Shown: piece by piece, positions 1 to 6,083 of the stretch
How the letters are laid out: each line of letters starts with the position of its first letter
Position numbering within the stretch: the first letter of the stretch is position 1
Assembly: GCA_027080405.1 (NCBI GenBank)
Contig: JALWSL010000093.1
Location: forward strand, 1-8,528
DNA from: Planctomycetaceae bacterium
GTDB lineage: Bacteria; Planctomycetota; Planctomycetia; Planctomycetales; Planctomycetaceae
DNA length: 8,528 nt
Direction: 5' to 3'
Program-made: the position numbers and the translations under genes
The notes under the pieces: generated by a model
Seen by the model: the letters and a program-made list of their open reading frames with translations, nothing else
What the model was told of the DNA's origin: nothing
Databases searched by the model: none

Positions 1-964
1 ATCCCAAACCATTCAAGATACCCAGTTGTTTGAACTGTGGATGCCTTCCGATAATCGGTTTCTGATCCTGCAGAGCAGGGCGGATGGCGGCACGGTGATC
101 AATTATCTGAAAAGGGCAGCGTAAAAGCTGTTTGAGATTCGAGGTGATTTGCTCTTTTCCGTTCGCTGTCGGTTTGGAATCGAGCTGATTCCACTCATAG
201 GTGGATCCGGCGGCGAATTTGTTTTCAGGCATCGGAGCGAGCCAGCTTTTCTGATTGATGATTCTTGTTTCCCGAAACTCCGGAACTTCCAGAGTCAGAA
301 TTTCTCCCTGGGCCGGTTTGAATTTTATCTGTGAAAACCACGGATTGCTGCGGTCGTCTGCTCCCCGGCAGAAAATCAACTGTGTGGCGCTGATGTTGAG
401 TTTCGGCAGTTGAACGCCGGTTGCAGTCAGGTTGATATCGTCAATCGGATCCACGCAGGCAGTTCGGTAGCATTGGCGTTTCTGGAAGTATTTTCGTGAC
501 ACTTCGAGATATCGTGAAACATAAAGTTGGGAAGCTCTCGGCATTTCGAAACCATCCACATCCATCGGCGAAGAGAGCAAATTCCGATCGAAGCCCGATA
601 TGGGACGTTGGACAAGTTTACGAAATTCTTCTGTCTCCAGTTTTTTTGTGAATCTCTCCTGATCCCGGTTGCTGGTAAAAAAACGGATCATTCCCCGTTG
701 GTGATAAAAACGGGAGGCGGTCTCCTGTTCGATGTGACGGTAAAACTGTTCTGCTGTTTGAATCAGCTCCTGAAAACGCCAGGAAATGACGAGTCTCATT
801 CCGGTAATCGGCGTCACCAGACCGGCTGCAATTTTTGAAGATGTAACGCTGTCTTCCTGATCAAGAACCAGAATATTCTGATGACGCCGCAGTAAATGCC
901 AGGTAAGCGTCGTTCCGGCGAGTCCCTGTCCAATAATGATCGTATCGAAGTGCCGCGATTTCAT
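1..964 (-). CDS. FAD-dependent oxidoreductase, DAO family (partial, C-terminus off the left edge)
   Basis: This reading frame is open for 321 codons from ATG 964 to the window edge with no stop. An in-frame TGA (976-974) lies four codons upstream, so ATG 964 is the first possible ATG. The N-terminus is a Rossmann ADP-binding fold: TIIIGQGLAGTTL with the GxGxxG glycines at residues 12-17, and an acidic residue after the second strand (LVLDQ, D35). SSKIAAGLVTPITGMR (42-57) is the flavin-proximal segment typical of DAO (D-amino-acid oxidase/ThiO/MnmC-C-like) enzymes of this type. FKPAQGEILTL (216-226) and AAIRPALQDQKPIIGRHP (292-309) match the later substrate/FAD segments. The family oxidises amines or amino acids with FAD, but the substrate cannot be read from the sequence. 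No strong Shine-Dalgarno is seen. Probably only some tens of C-terminal residues are missing. Family confident, specific function unknown. Confidence 0.88.
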   Translation of the reverse strand, partial: MKSRHFDTIIIGQGLAGTTLTWHLLRRHQNILVLDQEDSVTSSKIAAGLVTPITGMRLVISWRFQELIQTAEQFYRHIEQETASRFYHQRGMIRFFTSNRDQERFTKKLETEEFRKLVQRPISGFDRNLLSSPMDVDGFEMPRASQLYVSRYLEVSRKYFQKRQCYRTACVDPIDDINLTATGVQLPKLNISATQLIFCRGADDRSNPWFSQIKFKPAQGEILTLEVPEFRETRIINQKSWLAPMPENKFAAGSTYEWNQLDSKPTANGKEQITSNLKQLLRCPFQIIDHRAAIRPALQDQKPIIGRHPQFKQLGILNGLG

Positions 965-1063
965 CGGTTGGTTTCACTGCAGTTTCTGGTTTTCTCTGAG
1001 CAGGCAAGTTGTGCTGCTACGGGATGGGGCCCCATCGATGACAGAACAAAGCCAACAGCAGAA

Positions 1064-1092
1064 AGTCTGTCTTGGTGAATCCGCTTTTTCAA
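1064..1092 (-). promoter_or_regulatory. candidate promoter for the FAD oxidoreductase gene
   Basis: Read on the minus strand, TTGAAA (1092-1087) and CAGACT (1069-1064) are separated by exactly 17 bases. The -10 resembles the TAGACT of the leuA leader promoter in this window. A transcript would start near 1057 and have a roughly 90-nt 5' UTR. This is a motif match only. Confidence 0.28.
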
Positions 1093-1181
1093 TCATCCAG
1101 ACCGCGATCATAAACCCGACCTACTGCCTCAGTTTACTGGAATTGACAGGGAAACCGAAGCGTTGTTTCTTCCAGGTCTCG

Positions 1182-1230
1182 GCTCACCGGTTATCGGGAT
1201 GCTCTACCGGAGATCGCTCTACCGGAAATC
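1182..1230. repeat. short tandem repeat, 15-bp unit
   Basis: Two adjacent 15-bp copies, GCTCTACCGGAGATC (1201-1215) and GCTCTACCGGAAATC (1216-1230), differ at one base. A degenerate third copy (GCTCACCGGTTATC, 1182-1195) lies just before them. The array sits directly downstream of the DJ-1-fusion stop codon, in the 281-bp gap before the FAD oxidoreductase. No function is evident; it may be slipped-strand duplication. Confidence 0.55.
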
Positions 1231-1245
1231 ATAGTACAGAAAGAG

Positions 1246-2670
1246 TTATTGCAGAAGCACCTGTACAATTCGGCGGCCCATCTCCCGTGCAGAAATGTCA
1301 TCTTCGCCGGTAATAATTTTCCCATCGACCAGTACGTCATCCGCTGCCGTGTTCGACCGACCGATGGAACCCGGAGGAGACATTCTGGCTCCATTGACTT
1401 CTGGATGCCAACGGCAGGAAGGCTGGGCCTGGCGACCATTGTAAATACCCGCTGCAGCTGCACGAGTCGGAGCACAAACCCGCTTGCCTGCCAAAGGGCT
1501 TTTCCCATTGACTCTTGCCCAAGCCAGAACAGAAACGGCATTGCATAGGGCGCAGGTGTATTTATCTGCGGCCAGAAATTCGTTGACGATCCGATTCGCC
1601 TCTTTTTTTATTGACGGGTTTCCGTTATAGACACGGTTGTTATACCGTCCTGGAAACGCGTACTGATAACAGGAAGCTCCCCATCCACCGGAAAAAAGAA
1701 CGGCGTCATAATCGCCCACTTCGACCTGCGAAAGAGTGATGTCCGGTTGAACGATTCCGGATCGATTCCCCTGGCCGGAATTTGCGTGCGGCCGGCAAGC
1801 GGCTTTCGTACCCGCTGCAACTGTTACGTGAATTCCAGCTCGTTCCAGTTCTGCACGTGGTTCAGCGTATTCCCGATAGAAAAAATCCTGGTTGGCAATA
1901 ACAATCAGAACGCGTTTTCTGCCCTTTTTCGGCTTCATTTTGGCTGACGAATCGTCAGCAGCCGAGTTTCTTTTGGCTTTTGAAGATACTTTGGGAGCAG
2001 TCGTTGGTTGATTTGAGGAGCTTGTTGCTTTGGCGAGCATCTTCAGGGGGGACTGATCGACAGAACGCACTTCAACTGAATGGAATGTGACCTGACTGTT
2101 CCAGACGCCAATTCCCAAACAGTTCGCCCGAGGCAGTCGCCAGAAATTGGTCATGCTCAGGTCTGAACCGTCTGTTTGATGCCTGACAAGTTCTTCCTTG
2201 TCGAGCAGGCAGCGAACACTGTCTTTTCGCACCTCAACGGTCATGGTATGGCGACGTCCATTTTTTAATGACCGATTTTCCTGCCGAGTGGCATTGCTTC
2301 TCAAATCCTGGCCGCGGACATTCTGTACTCCAGCCAGATGTTGATTCCAGGCATCAATCTCGAATGTGGCCTGTTTTCCCCCATGTACAAAGATCATGGC
2401 AATCGAGTCCCTGCCCGTATGGCGAGTGAAAGTGACACGAAAATCGTATTCCCCTTGTGGTGCCACAGGCAGCATGAGCCTTGCTCCGTCACTTGCTTTT
2501 ACAGTGAGGGATTTTTCTTTTATTGACCACTGGCCAGCCACGGCTTTTTCAGTTTCGATTGTCGGAAGAAGATCCTGCCAGGGTGGAGACTGCGCATAAG
2601 TAACCGACTGGCAAGGAATGGGCATATCAAAACAGAGTCCGGCAATCAGTAGCGGTAAAAGAACTCTCAT
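1246..2670 (-). CDS. secreted LamG/DUF1080-like + DJ-1/PfpI domain fusion protein
   Basis: The 474-residue protein starts with a Sec signal peptide (MRVLLPLLIAGLCF..., likely cut near residue 26). No lipobox is seen, so it is probably periplasmic or exported. Residues about 47-204 form a beta-sandwich-like domain (GEYDFRVTFTRHTGRDSIAMIFV, NGRRHTMTVEVRKD, LGIGVWNSQVTFHSVEV) resembling LamG/DUF1080-like domains common in planctomycete secreted proteins. A low-complexity S/K-rich linker (about 213-250) follows. Residues 252-474 are DJ-1/PfpI: KRVLIVIANQDFF, E267 at the position of DJ-1 Glu18, YDAVLFSGGWG (321-331), and the nucleophile elbow CALCNAVSVLAWARV with Cys376. The usual PfpI His-Gly after the cysteine is replaced by Asn-Ala, so protease/glyoxalase-type chemistry is uncertain. 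GGGAGA seven or so bases upstream of ATG 2670 supports the start. Substrate unknown. Confidence 0.88.
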   Translation of the reverse strand: MRVLLPLLIAGLCFDMPIPCQSVTYAQSPPWQDLLPTIETEKAVAGQWSIKEKSLTVKASDGARLMLPVAPQGEYDFRVTFTRHTGRDSIAMIFVHGGKQATFEIDAWNQHLAGVQNVRGQDLRSNATRQENRSLKNGRRHTMTVEVRKDSVRCLLDKEELVRHQTDGSDLSMTNFWRLPRANCLGIGVWNSQVTFHSVEVRSVDQSPLKMLAKATSSSNQPTTAPKVSSKAKRNSAADDSSAKMKPKKGRKRVLIVIANQDFFYREYAEPRAELERAGIHVTVAAGTKAACRPHANSGQGNRSGIVQPDITLSQVEVGDYDAVLFSGGWGASCYQYAFPGRYNNRVYNGNPSIKKEANRIVNEFLAADKYTCALCNAVSVLAWARVNGKSPLAGKRVCAPTRAAAAGIYNGRQAQPSCRWHPEVNGARMSPPGSIGRSNTAADDVLVDGKIITGEDDISAREMGRRIVQVLLQ

Positions 2671-2998
2671 CCGTTTCTCCCGATGGATAAATGGTTGTCA
2701 CAACAGTTGCATTATGGTCGTATGCGAGGCGAGGCAATCAAGAAAAAACTGCATAATCGGTATTTTTTGAATGAATTTCGTCCAATGTCACATATTCAGG
2801 AGTAGATGGTTCAGGAGTTGATGGCCGTTGTAAATGGCCTGGATGAAGGGTCACAGCAGCCGTGCAGAGATGACACCTGTACTATTAACGGTAAAAGTTT
2901 GCGAACGGCTCGCAAATTATGGGAAAATATCAGTTTGGTTACGGCTATCAGCATGAACCAGCCGCGATGGGGGCTCTCTGGTCTATCCCCCCTGTTGT
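2671..2998. other. 328-bp intergenic spacer between ATP-grasp and DJ-1-fusion genes
   Basis: No convincing gene is present. Overlapping 68-codon ORFs on both strands (2806-3012 plus, 3017-2811 minus) lack a good ribosome site and show no recognisable family. The spacer holds a ribosome binding site for the downstream gene (complement of 2676-2681), an AT-rich 2740-2775 stretch, and two possible hairpins. One (GGGGG 2969-2973 with CCCCC 2987-2991) lies immediately after the ATP-grasp stop, the other is at 2898-2916. On the minus strand CATAAT (the complement of ATTATG, 2711-2716) could be a -10, but its best -35 (TTGATT) is 19 bases away, so no promoter is called. Confidence 0.6.
2898..2916 (-). 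terminator. possible weak terminator hairpin downstream of the ATP-grasp gene
   Basis: TTTGCGA (2898-2904) and TCGCAAA (2910-2916) form a perfect 7-bp stem around a 5-nt loop. On the minus strand it is followed by CTTTTAC, a short U-rich run, and lies about 85 nt after the ATP-grasp stop codon. The stem is short and the U-run interrupted, so this is tentative. Confidence 0.3.
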
Positions 2999-3892
2999 TC
3001 AGACTGCCTTGAGCCATGCGGCTAATTGGGCAGGAACATCTATCCCGGTCTCTTTGCGAAAGGCATTCCAGCCGGGACAGGCATTGACTTCGAGAAGATG
3101 GAGTTTTTTATTCCGATCGTAAATCAGGTCAATCCCTGCAAAAATGGCTCCTGTTACCTGAGAGGCTCTTTGGGCCATTTCTGTTTCTTCATCAGAAGGG
3201 GTATGCGGGCTGGCCAAACCGTTCAACGAGCAGTTTGTGCGGAAATCGATTGTTGAACTCCGCTTGATCGCACCGAGCGGTTTTCCATCGAGCACAAGAA
3301 TTCGAATGTCGCACTGGGCCTCCTGGCCACTTTCCAGATATCTTTGCAAATACAGCACCGATCCAATCTGTTCCCATGCTCTAAAAACCCTGAACGCAGT
3401 CTCAGGCTCCGTAATTCGGATCACGCCGCGGCCCTCGGCGCCAAAAAGTGGTTTGAGAACGATATCTCGATTCATTTCCTCAAAAAAAAGCATCGCCTGC
3501 TCTGCAGATTCGCAACAGCATGTCTCCGGGATCGCCAACCCGGCACGACGACATCGCGCCAGAGTCAGGTATTTGTCAACGGCACATTCGATCGCTTTGG
3601 GAGGGTTGATCACGCGCACTCCGGAGGCTTCCAGCGACCACAACAAATCCATTCGAAAGATAATTTGCTCCAATGATCCCCCCGGCATATTGCGAACCAG
3701 AGAAACATCATAATCGTTTAGAACAGCGCGTTGTCCAGGCGGGAAGCTGGAAAATGTTTCCGATGTTCCCTTGAGATGCGAAGCAAGCCGATCAAAAGGA
3801 ACAACGTCACAGGTGATCTGTTGTTGTGTTGCTGCTTTTATTATCTCGCGGCAATAGGGACTTTCCGTACTACCAATCAGAAGCATCCGCAT
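2999..3892 (-). CDS. RimK-type ATP-grasp ligase (alpha-L-glutamate ligase family)
   Basis: The 297-residue length is normal for the RimK/MptN/CofF/LysX group, cytosolic enzymes that use ATP to join an amino acid (often glutamate) to a carboxylate through an acyl-phosphate. Domain order fits: an N-terminal pre-ATP-grasp lobe (1-100); AVDKYLTLARCRRAGLAIPET (104-124) with nucleotide-binding K107; IVLKPLFGAEGRGV (144-157) with K147 and the glycine-rich loop; YLQRYL (181-186); DIRILVLDGKPLGAIKRSS (195-213); DFRTNCSLNG (216-225); and AGIDLIYD...LHLLEVNACPGWNAF (252-278), whose D254, E268 and N270 are the likely magnesium ligands. The substrate is not determined. Planctomycetes are known to carry tetrahydromethanopterin C1 genes and such ligases can glutamylate that cofactor, but nothing here proves the link. 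The start ATG 3892 is followed by a second ATG two codons later; either is possible. Confidence 0.9.
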   Translation of the reverse strand: MRMLLIGSTESPYCREIIKAATQQQITCDVVPFDRLASHLKGTSETFSSFPPGQRAVLNDYDVSLVRNMPGGSLEQIIFRMDLLWSLEASGVRVINPPKAIECAVDKYLTLARCRRAGLAIPETCCCESAEQAMLFFEEMNRDIVLKPLFGAEGRGVIRITEPETAFRVFRAWEQIGSVLYLQRYLESGQEAQCDIRILVLDGKPLGAIKRSSTIDFRTNCSLNGLASPHTPSDEETEMAQRASQVTGAIFAGIDLIYDRNKKLHLLEVNACPGWNAFRKETGIDVPAQLAAWLKAV

Positions 3893-3913
3893 GATTGATG
3901 ACAGTCTACCATT

Positions 3914-3942
3914 TCTACAAAACTCATTGCATTACGTATCAA
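3914..3942 (-). promoter_or_regulatory. candidate promoter for the ATP-grasp ligase gene
   Basis: On the minus strand TTGATA (3942-3937) is followed after exactly 17 bases by TGTAGA (3919-3914). The -35 matches consensus at five of six positions; the -10 is poor. The predicted start would leave a 5' UTR of about 20 nt before ATG 3892. Confidence 0.3.
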
Positions 3943-4085
3943 TGGAACGCCACGAAATTCACCTGCAACACCCGGCCAGTACTCATCTAGCAGACGAACC
4001 GTCGATCATGGTAACCCGCCTCTGGATTGATCAGGTGACGGATCGTAGCATTGAAAAAGCCCTTCGTGCTGCTGGCACCAGTTGA
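3942..4085 (+). CDS. possible small protein, 47 aa, unknown
   Basis: A plus-strand frame reads MERHEIHLQHPASTHLADEP, continues through VTRLWIDQVTDRSIEKALRA and ends at TGA 4083-4085. The frame is also open upstream to ATG 3891. It occupies the gap between the ATP-grasp and DUF1571 genes, opposite in strand to both. The composition looks protein-like: mixed charged and hydrophobic residues, a plausible C-terminal amphipathic helix, and codons similar to the neighbours. No Shine-Dalgarno precedes ATG 3942, and I recognise no family. It may be a small divergent gene or a chance frame. Confidence 0.3.
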   Translation: MERHEIHLQHPASTHLADEPSIMVTRLWIDQVTDRSIEKALRAAGTS

Positions 4086-4171
4086 TGTATCATGAATTGG
4101 GGCATTTTGGCAGGAGATAAACGCTGAAAAATGATCAACATCAACCTGTGAGTTTGCCTTTAAGTTCTCCT

Positions 4172-4948
4172 CTAGAAGTGATAATTGGGATTTCTCCGGT
4201 CAAAATCGAAGTCCGTCAAGCCAACATTTGTGCGGAGGTTGGTGTAGGTGTATTCCTCGAGAAGCGGTGCTTTTTCTCCAGGACGAGCCGGAAAGCCGTA
4301 ACATTCGCACCGAATCGGCAGGTTGGTTTCCTTCTCCAGGTATAACCGTGTTCTTTTGAAAGGGAACTGCCTTCGTGGAGTGGGGTGGGAAGTCTCAACG
4401 ACTCGGCAGGTCACATTGCCCAACTTGGCGTTTGGATAATATTTGACCTCGCACTCGCCGTATTGCGTTTCGGATTCCCACTGCTTGATCAGGCTTTTAA
4501 CCATGTTTTTGATGCCAATCATCGTGATCGGGTACTTGTTTCCCTTCATTGCATCCCGGGAATTGACAGGCAGCGAGACAGTCCCGATCAGAGAAGAAAG
4601 TCCCGAACCTTCGTGTGCCAGAAGGCTGTTGTTATTTCTGCCCTGAACGTAAAGAACTTCGCGGCCTGCGAACGGTTCCCGGAATTTCAGATAGACGCTG
4701 AAAGGCTGATGTCTGACTTTTAATTCGACCTGTTGTGTTATCAGACGCTTGCCTATGTACTCCCGTTTCGTCAATACGGCCTGATAATCCTTCAATTCAC
4801 TTGCGGCTTTCAGCCCCGCATAGGCCAATTTCAGGACGGGAACGTAGGGATGATTGGAGGGAATTTCTTTTTTCTGCGCCAGCAGATTACCTGAGGTCAT
4901 GCAGAATAGAGCCAACGTGGCAGGAACAAGCACATTCCAGTTTGGCAT
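4172..4948 (-). CDS. DUF1571 domain-containing secreted protein
   Basis: From ATG 4948 the product is 258 residues and begins with a good Sec signal peptide (MPNWNVLVPATLALFCMTSG, cut near residue 24), predicting an exported protein. The mature part matches the DUF1571 family throughout: ELKDYQAVLTKREYIGKRL (51-69), VRHQPFSVYLKFREPFAGREVLY (78-100, in pieces VRHQPFSVYLKF and GREVLY), NNNSLLAHEGSGL (105-117), GTVSLP, KYPITMIGIKNMVKSLI (138-154), NLPIRCECYGFPARPGEKAPLLEEYTYTNL (as NLPIRCE and LLEEYTYTNL), and the terminal NVGLTDFDFD...NPNYHF. The family has no established function. An in-frame ATG at 5050 would add 34 residues rich in arginine ahead of the signal peptide. I prefer 4948 because it places the hydrophobic segment at the N-terminus, although the upstream promoter would allow either. 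Confidence 0.9.
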   Translation of the reverse strand: MPNWNVLVPATLALFCMTSGNLLAQKKEIPSNHPYVPVLKLAYAGLKAASELKDYQAVLTKREYIGKRLITQQVELKVRHQPFSVYLKFREPFAGREVLYVQGRNNNSLLAHEGSGLSSLIGTVSLPVNSRDAMKGNKYPITMIGIKNMVKSLIKQWESETQYGECEVKYYPNAKLGNVTCRVVETSHPTPRRQFPFKRTRLYLEKETNLPIRCECYGFPARPGEKAPLLEEYTYTNLRTNVGLTDFDFDRRNPNYHF

Positions 4949-5093
4949 TGAAGTTCTGTGATTCCGATTTGTCCGAAAAAGACTTAACACAATTCGCCTC
5001 CGCTGCTTCGATATCGACTCCGGTTCGTCCCCAACACGAGAGAAGGACATTCCTCAACCGTCTCATCTCATGTATCGACCTTGAACCTGAACG

Positions 5094-5121
5094 ATTATTA
5101 CCATTTCCGATTAACTGTCAA
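5094..5121 (-). promoter_or_regulatory. promoter for the DUF1571 gene
   Basis: On the minus strand a perfect TTGACA (5121-5116) is followed after 16 bases by AATAAT (5099-5094), a five-of-six match to TATAAT. Transcription would start near 5087. That gives a 5' UTR of about 139 nt to ATG 4948, or about 37 nt to the alternative ATG 5050. Confidence 0.5.
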
Positions 5122-5183
5122 TTTCTATCTGCCTTACGCAAACTCAAGTGAAATAAGTGCTCATGTGTACACTTTTTGTTGTG

Positions 5184-5205
5184 TCAGGTGTATCTCAGGT
5201 GTGTC
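5184..5205. repeat. 11-bp tandem direct repeat, operator-like
   Basis: TCAGGTGTATC (5184-5194) and TCAGGTGTGTC (5195-5205) are directly adjacent and differ at one base. The 11-bp period puts both copies on the same face of the helix. They lie about 65 bp upstream of the DUF1571 promoter, close to the palindrome GTGTACAC (5165-5172). A regulator site is possible; no factor can be named. Confidence 0.45.
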
Positions 5206-5355
5206 ATTTGGTTCGAAGTTTGCTTTGCTGCCCGAAGGTTGCAACAGGAACGGCTTTTTTCGGCAATCGGGAAGTAACCAGCAGGAATTGATCAGGAAAC
5301 CCCGTCGCGAATATGCGGATAGTACACACAAGACAGTGATACCAGCAATAGAATT

Positions 5356-5379
5356 CCCCCAATGCTGCCATTGGTTGGG
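5356..5379. other. hairpin in the divergent spacer
   Basis: CCAATG (5359-5364) and CATTGG (5369-5374) form a perfect 6-bp stem with loop CTGC. CCC (5356-5358) and GGG (5377-5379) extend it by three pairs across a TT bulge. No U-run follows on either strand, so it does not look like a terminator. It may be part of an untranslated RNA or a protein-binding site. Confidence 0.4.
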
Positions 5380-5536
5380 CCTATAGGGCAATTAGGGGGC
5401 ATGGGATGTTTGGTCGCGAAGCGCTCCCAATATTGCAATTCAATTGCTGTTTGCCTCGTGATGAACCGTAAATTGGGCCCTGGAGGTTATACGGGATGCA
5501 TCAATTGGATAGCAAGATAGAAACGGAGGTGGGTTG

Positions 5537-5605
5537 ATGCCGATCAGGCTCACACAACACAAATTCAATGGCGAAAATGCGCGAACAAGATTGAATTCCA
5601 CCTGA
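5537..5605 (+). CDS. possible 22-aa small ORF upstream of rpsT
   Basis: ATG 5537 is preceded by GGAGGT (5525-5530) with a 6-nt spacer, the best Shine-Dalgarno in the window and better than that of rpsT or leuA. The frame encodes MPIRLTQHKFNGENARTRLN plus two residues and ends at TGA 5603-5605. It lies about 100 nt upstream of rpsT. It has no recognisable family and is very short. It could be a translated small ORF in the rpsT leader if transcription starts further upstream, or a chance occurrence. Confidence 0.3.
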   Translation: MPIRLTQHKFNGENARTRLNST

Positions 5606-5619
5606 CGATTGACTACCAT
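5591..5619 (+). promoter_or_regulatory. candidate rpsT promoter
   Basis: TTGAAT (5591-5596) and TACCAT (5614-5619) are separated by 17 bases, each matching consensus at four of six positions. Transcription would start near 5626, leaving a leader of about 79 nt before rpsT. An alternative pair is TTGCGT (5627-5632) and TATGAA (5650-5655), also with 17-bp spacing. Neither is strong. Confidence 0.28.
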
Positions 5620-5644
5620 GCCCTAGTTGCGTCAGAACGTGAGC

Positions 5645-5672
5645 GCCAATATGAAGACGCCAATGTGAAGAT
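5645..5672. repeat. 14-bp tandem repeat in the rpsT leader
   Basis: GCCAATATGAAGAC (5645-5658) and GCCAATGTGAAGAT (5659-5672) are adjacent and differ at two bases. They lie 33 nt upstream of the rpsT start, within the likely 5' UTR. Possible roles are a regulator or S20 binding site, or simple slippage. Confidence 0.45.
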
Positions 5673-5704
5673 AAGTCAGACGGGATACTTTAGGAAAGCA
5701 GGTT

Positions 5705-5971
5705 ATGCCAAATAGTGAAAGTGCCAAGAAAGCCCTACGTCAAAGCGCCAAACGCCGATTGAGAAACCGCAGTCAGCGTTCGGCTTTGAGAACGTCGTTG
5801 AAGAAAGTACGGGCCCTGTGTGCCTCCGGAGATATAGAGGCTGCAGAATCAGCGTTTCGCTATGCAACAAAGAGGTTGGATCAGGCGGCTGCCAAGAATT
5901 TGATCCATCGAAACGCCGCGGCACGGACAAAATCCCGCCTGAGCAAGCTACTGCGTCAATCAGCTCAATAG
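5705..5971 (+). CDS. rpsT: 30S ribosomal protein S20
   Basis: The 88-residue basic protein has the normal S20 length. It matches the family along its whole length: [30 protein letters not shown] (residues 6-35, recognised from [15 protein letters not shown]), then the second helix [22 protein letters not shown], and the conserved [18 protein letters not shown] near the C-terminus. S20 is a primary binder of 16S rRNA and helps assemble the small subunit. AGGAAAG (5692-5698) provides a Shine-Dalgarno at suitable spacing to ATG 5705. The gene appears monocistronic: a weak terminator and then an independent promoter lie downstream. In E. coli S20 represses its own translation; whether that holds here is not visible. 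Confidence 0.96.
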   Translation: MPNSESAKKALRQSAKRRLRNRSQRSALRTSLKKVRALCASGDIEAAESAFRYATKRLDQAAAKNLIHRNAAARTKSRLSKLLRQSAQ

Positions 5972-6083
5972 GTTGCCCACGGGGAACTACCTTGACAATA
6001 CCCGACAGTGGGTGAACGTGCATCGGCAGCGTCGGTCTGTCCAGTCATGAGCTGCTTCGTTGCGTGGTATGTTCGGGGCTGTT

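Larger units (their letters stand above)
4949..5704. other. 756-bp divergent intergenic region
   Basis: This spacer separates the leftward DUF1571 gene from the rightward rpsT gene. No long convincing gene is present: the plus frame 5081-5386 and the minus TTG-started frame 5391-5161 show no family signature. Apart from the features listed separately, it holds GTGTACAC (5165-5172), a run TTTTTT at 5257-5262 without a clear hairpin, and adjoining palindromes at 5414-5447 (TCGCGA, AGCGCT, CAATATTG and GCAATT-C-AATTGC). The size and density of small symmetric elements suggest regulatory sequence, or an undetected small RNA, rather than a lost gene. Confidence 0.55.

Noticed and set aside
936..1313. 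125-codon plus-strand ORF across the gap between the FAD oxidoreductase and DJ-1-fusion genes
   Set aside because: It overlaps both real genes at its ends, has low-quality composition and no ribosome site.
2969..2991. GGGGG/CCCCC hairpin just after the ATP-grasp stop as a terminator
   Set aside because: A 5-bp stem with a 13-nt loop and no U-run after it on the minus strand; at best a 3'-end stabiliser.
3237..3713. 158-codon plus-strand ORF
   Set aside because: Antisense shadow of the ATP-grasp gene, which carries all conserved motifs on the minus strand.
4735..5386. Plus-strand ORFs 4735-5151 and 5081-5386
   Set aside because: The first is largely antisense to the DUF1571 gene. The second crosses the promoter region, and neither shows a recognisable domain or ribosome site.
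5161..5391. 76-codon minus-strand ORF with one hydrophobic stretch
   Set aside because: It begins with TTG, has no ribosome site, and contains the repeat and hairpin elements of the spacer; no family resemblance.
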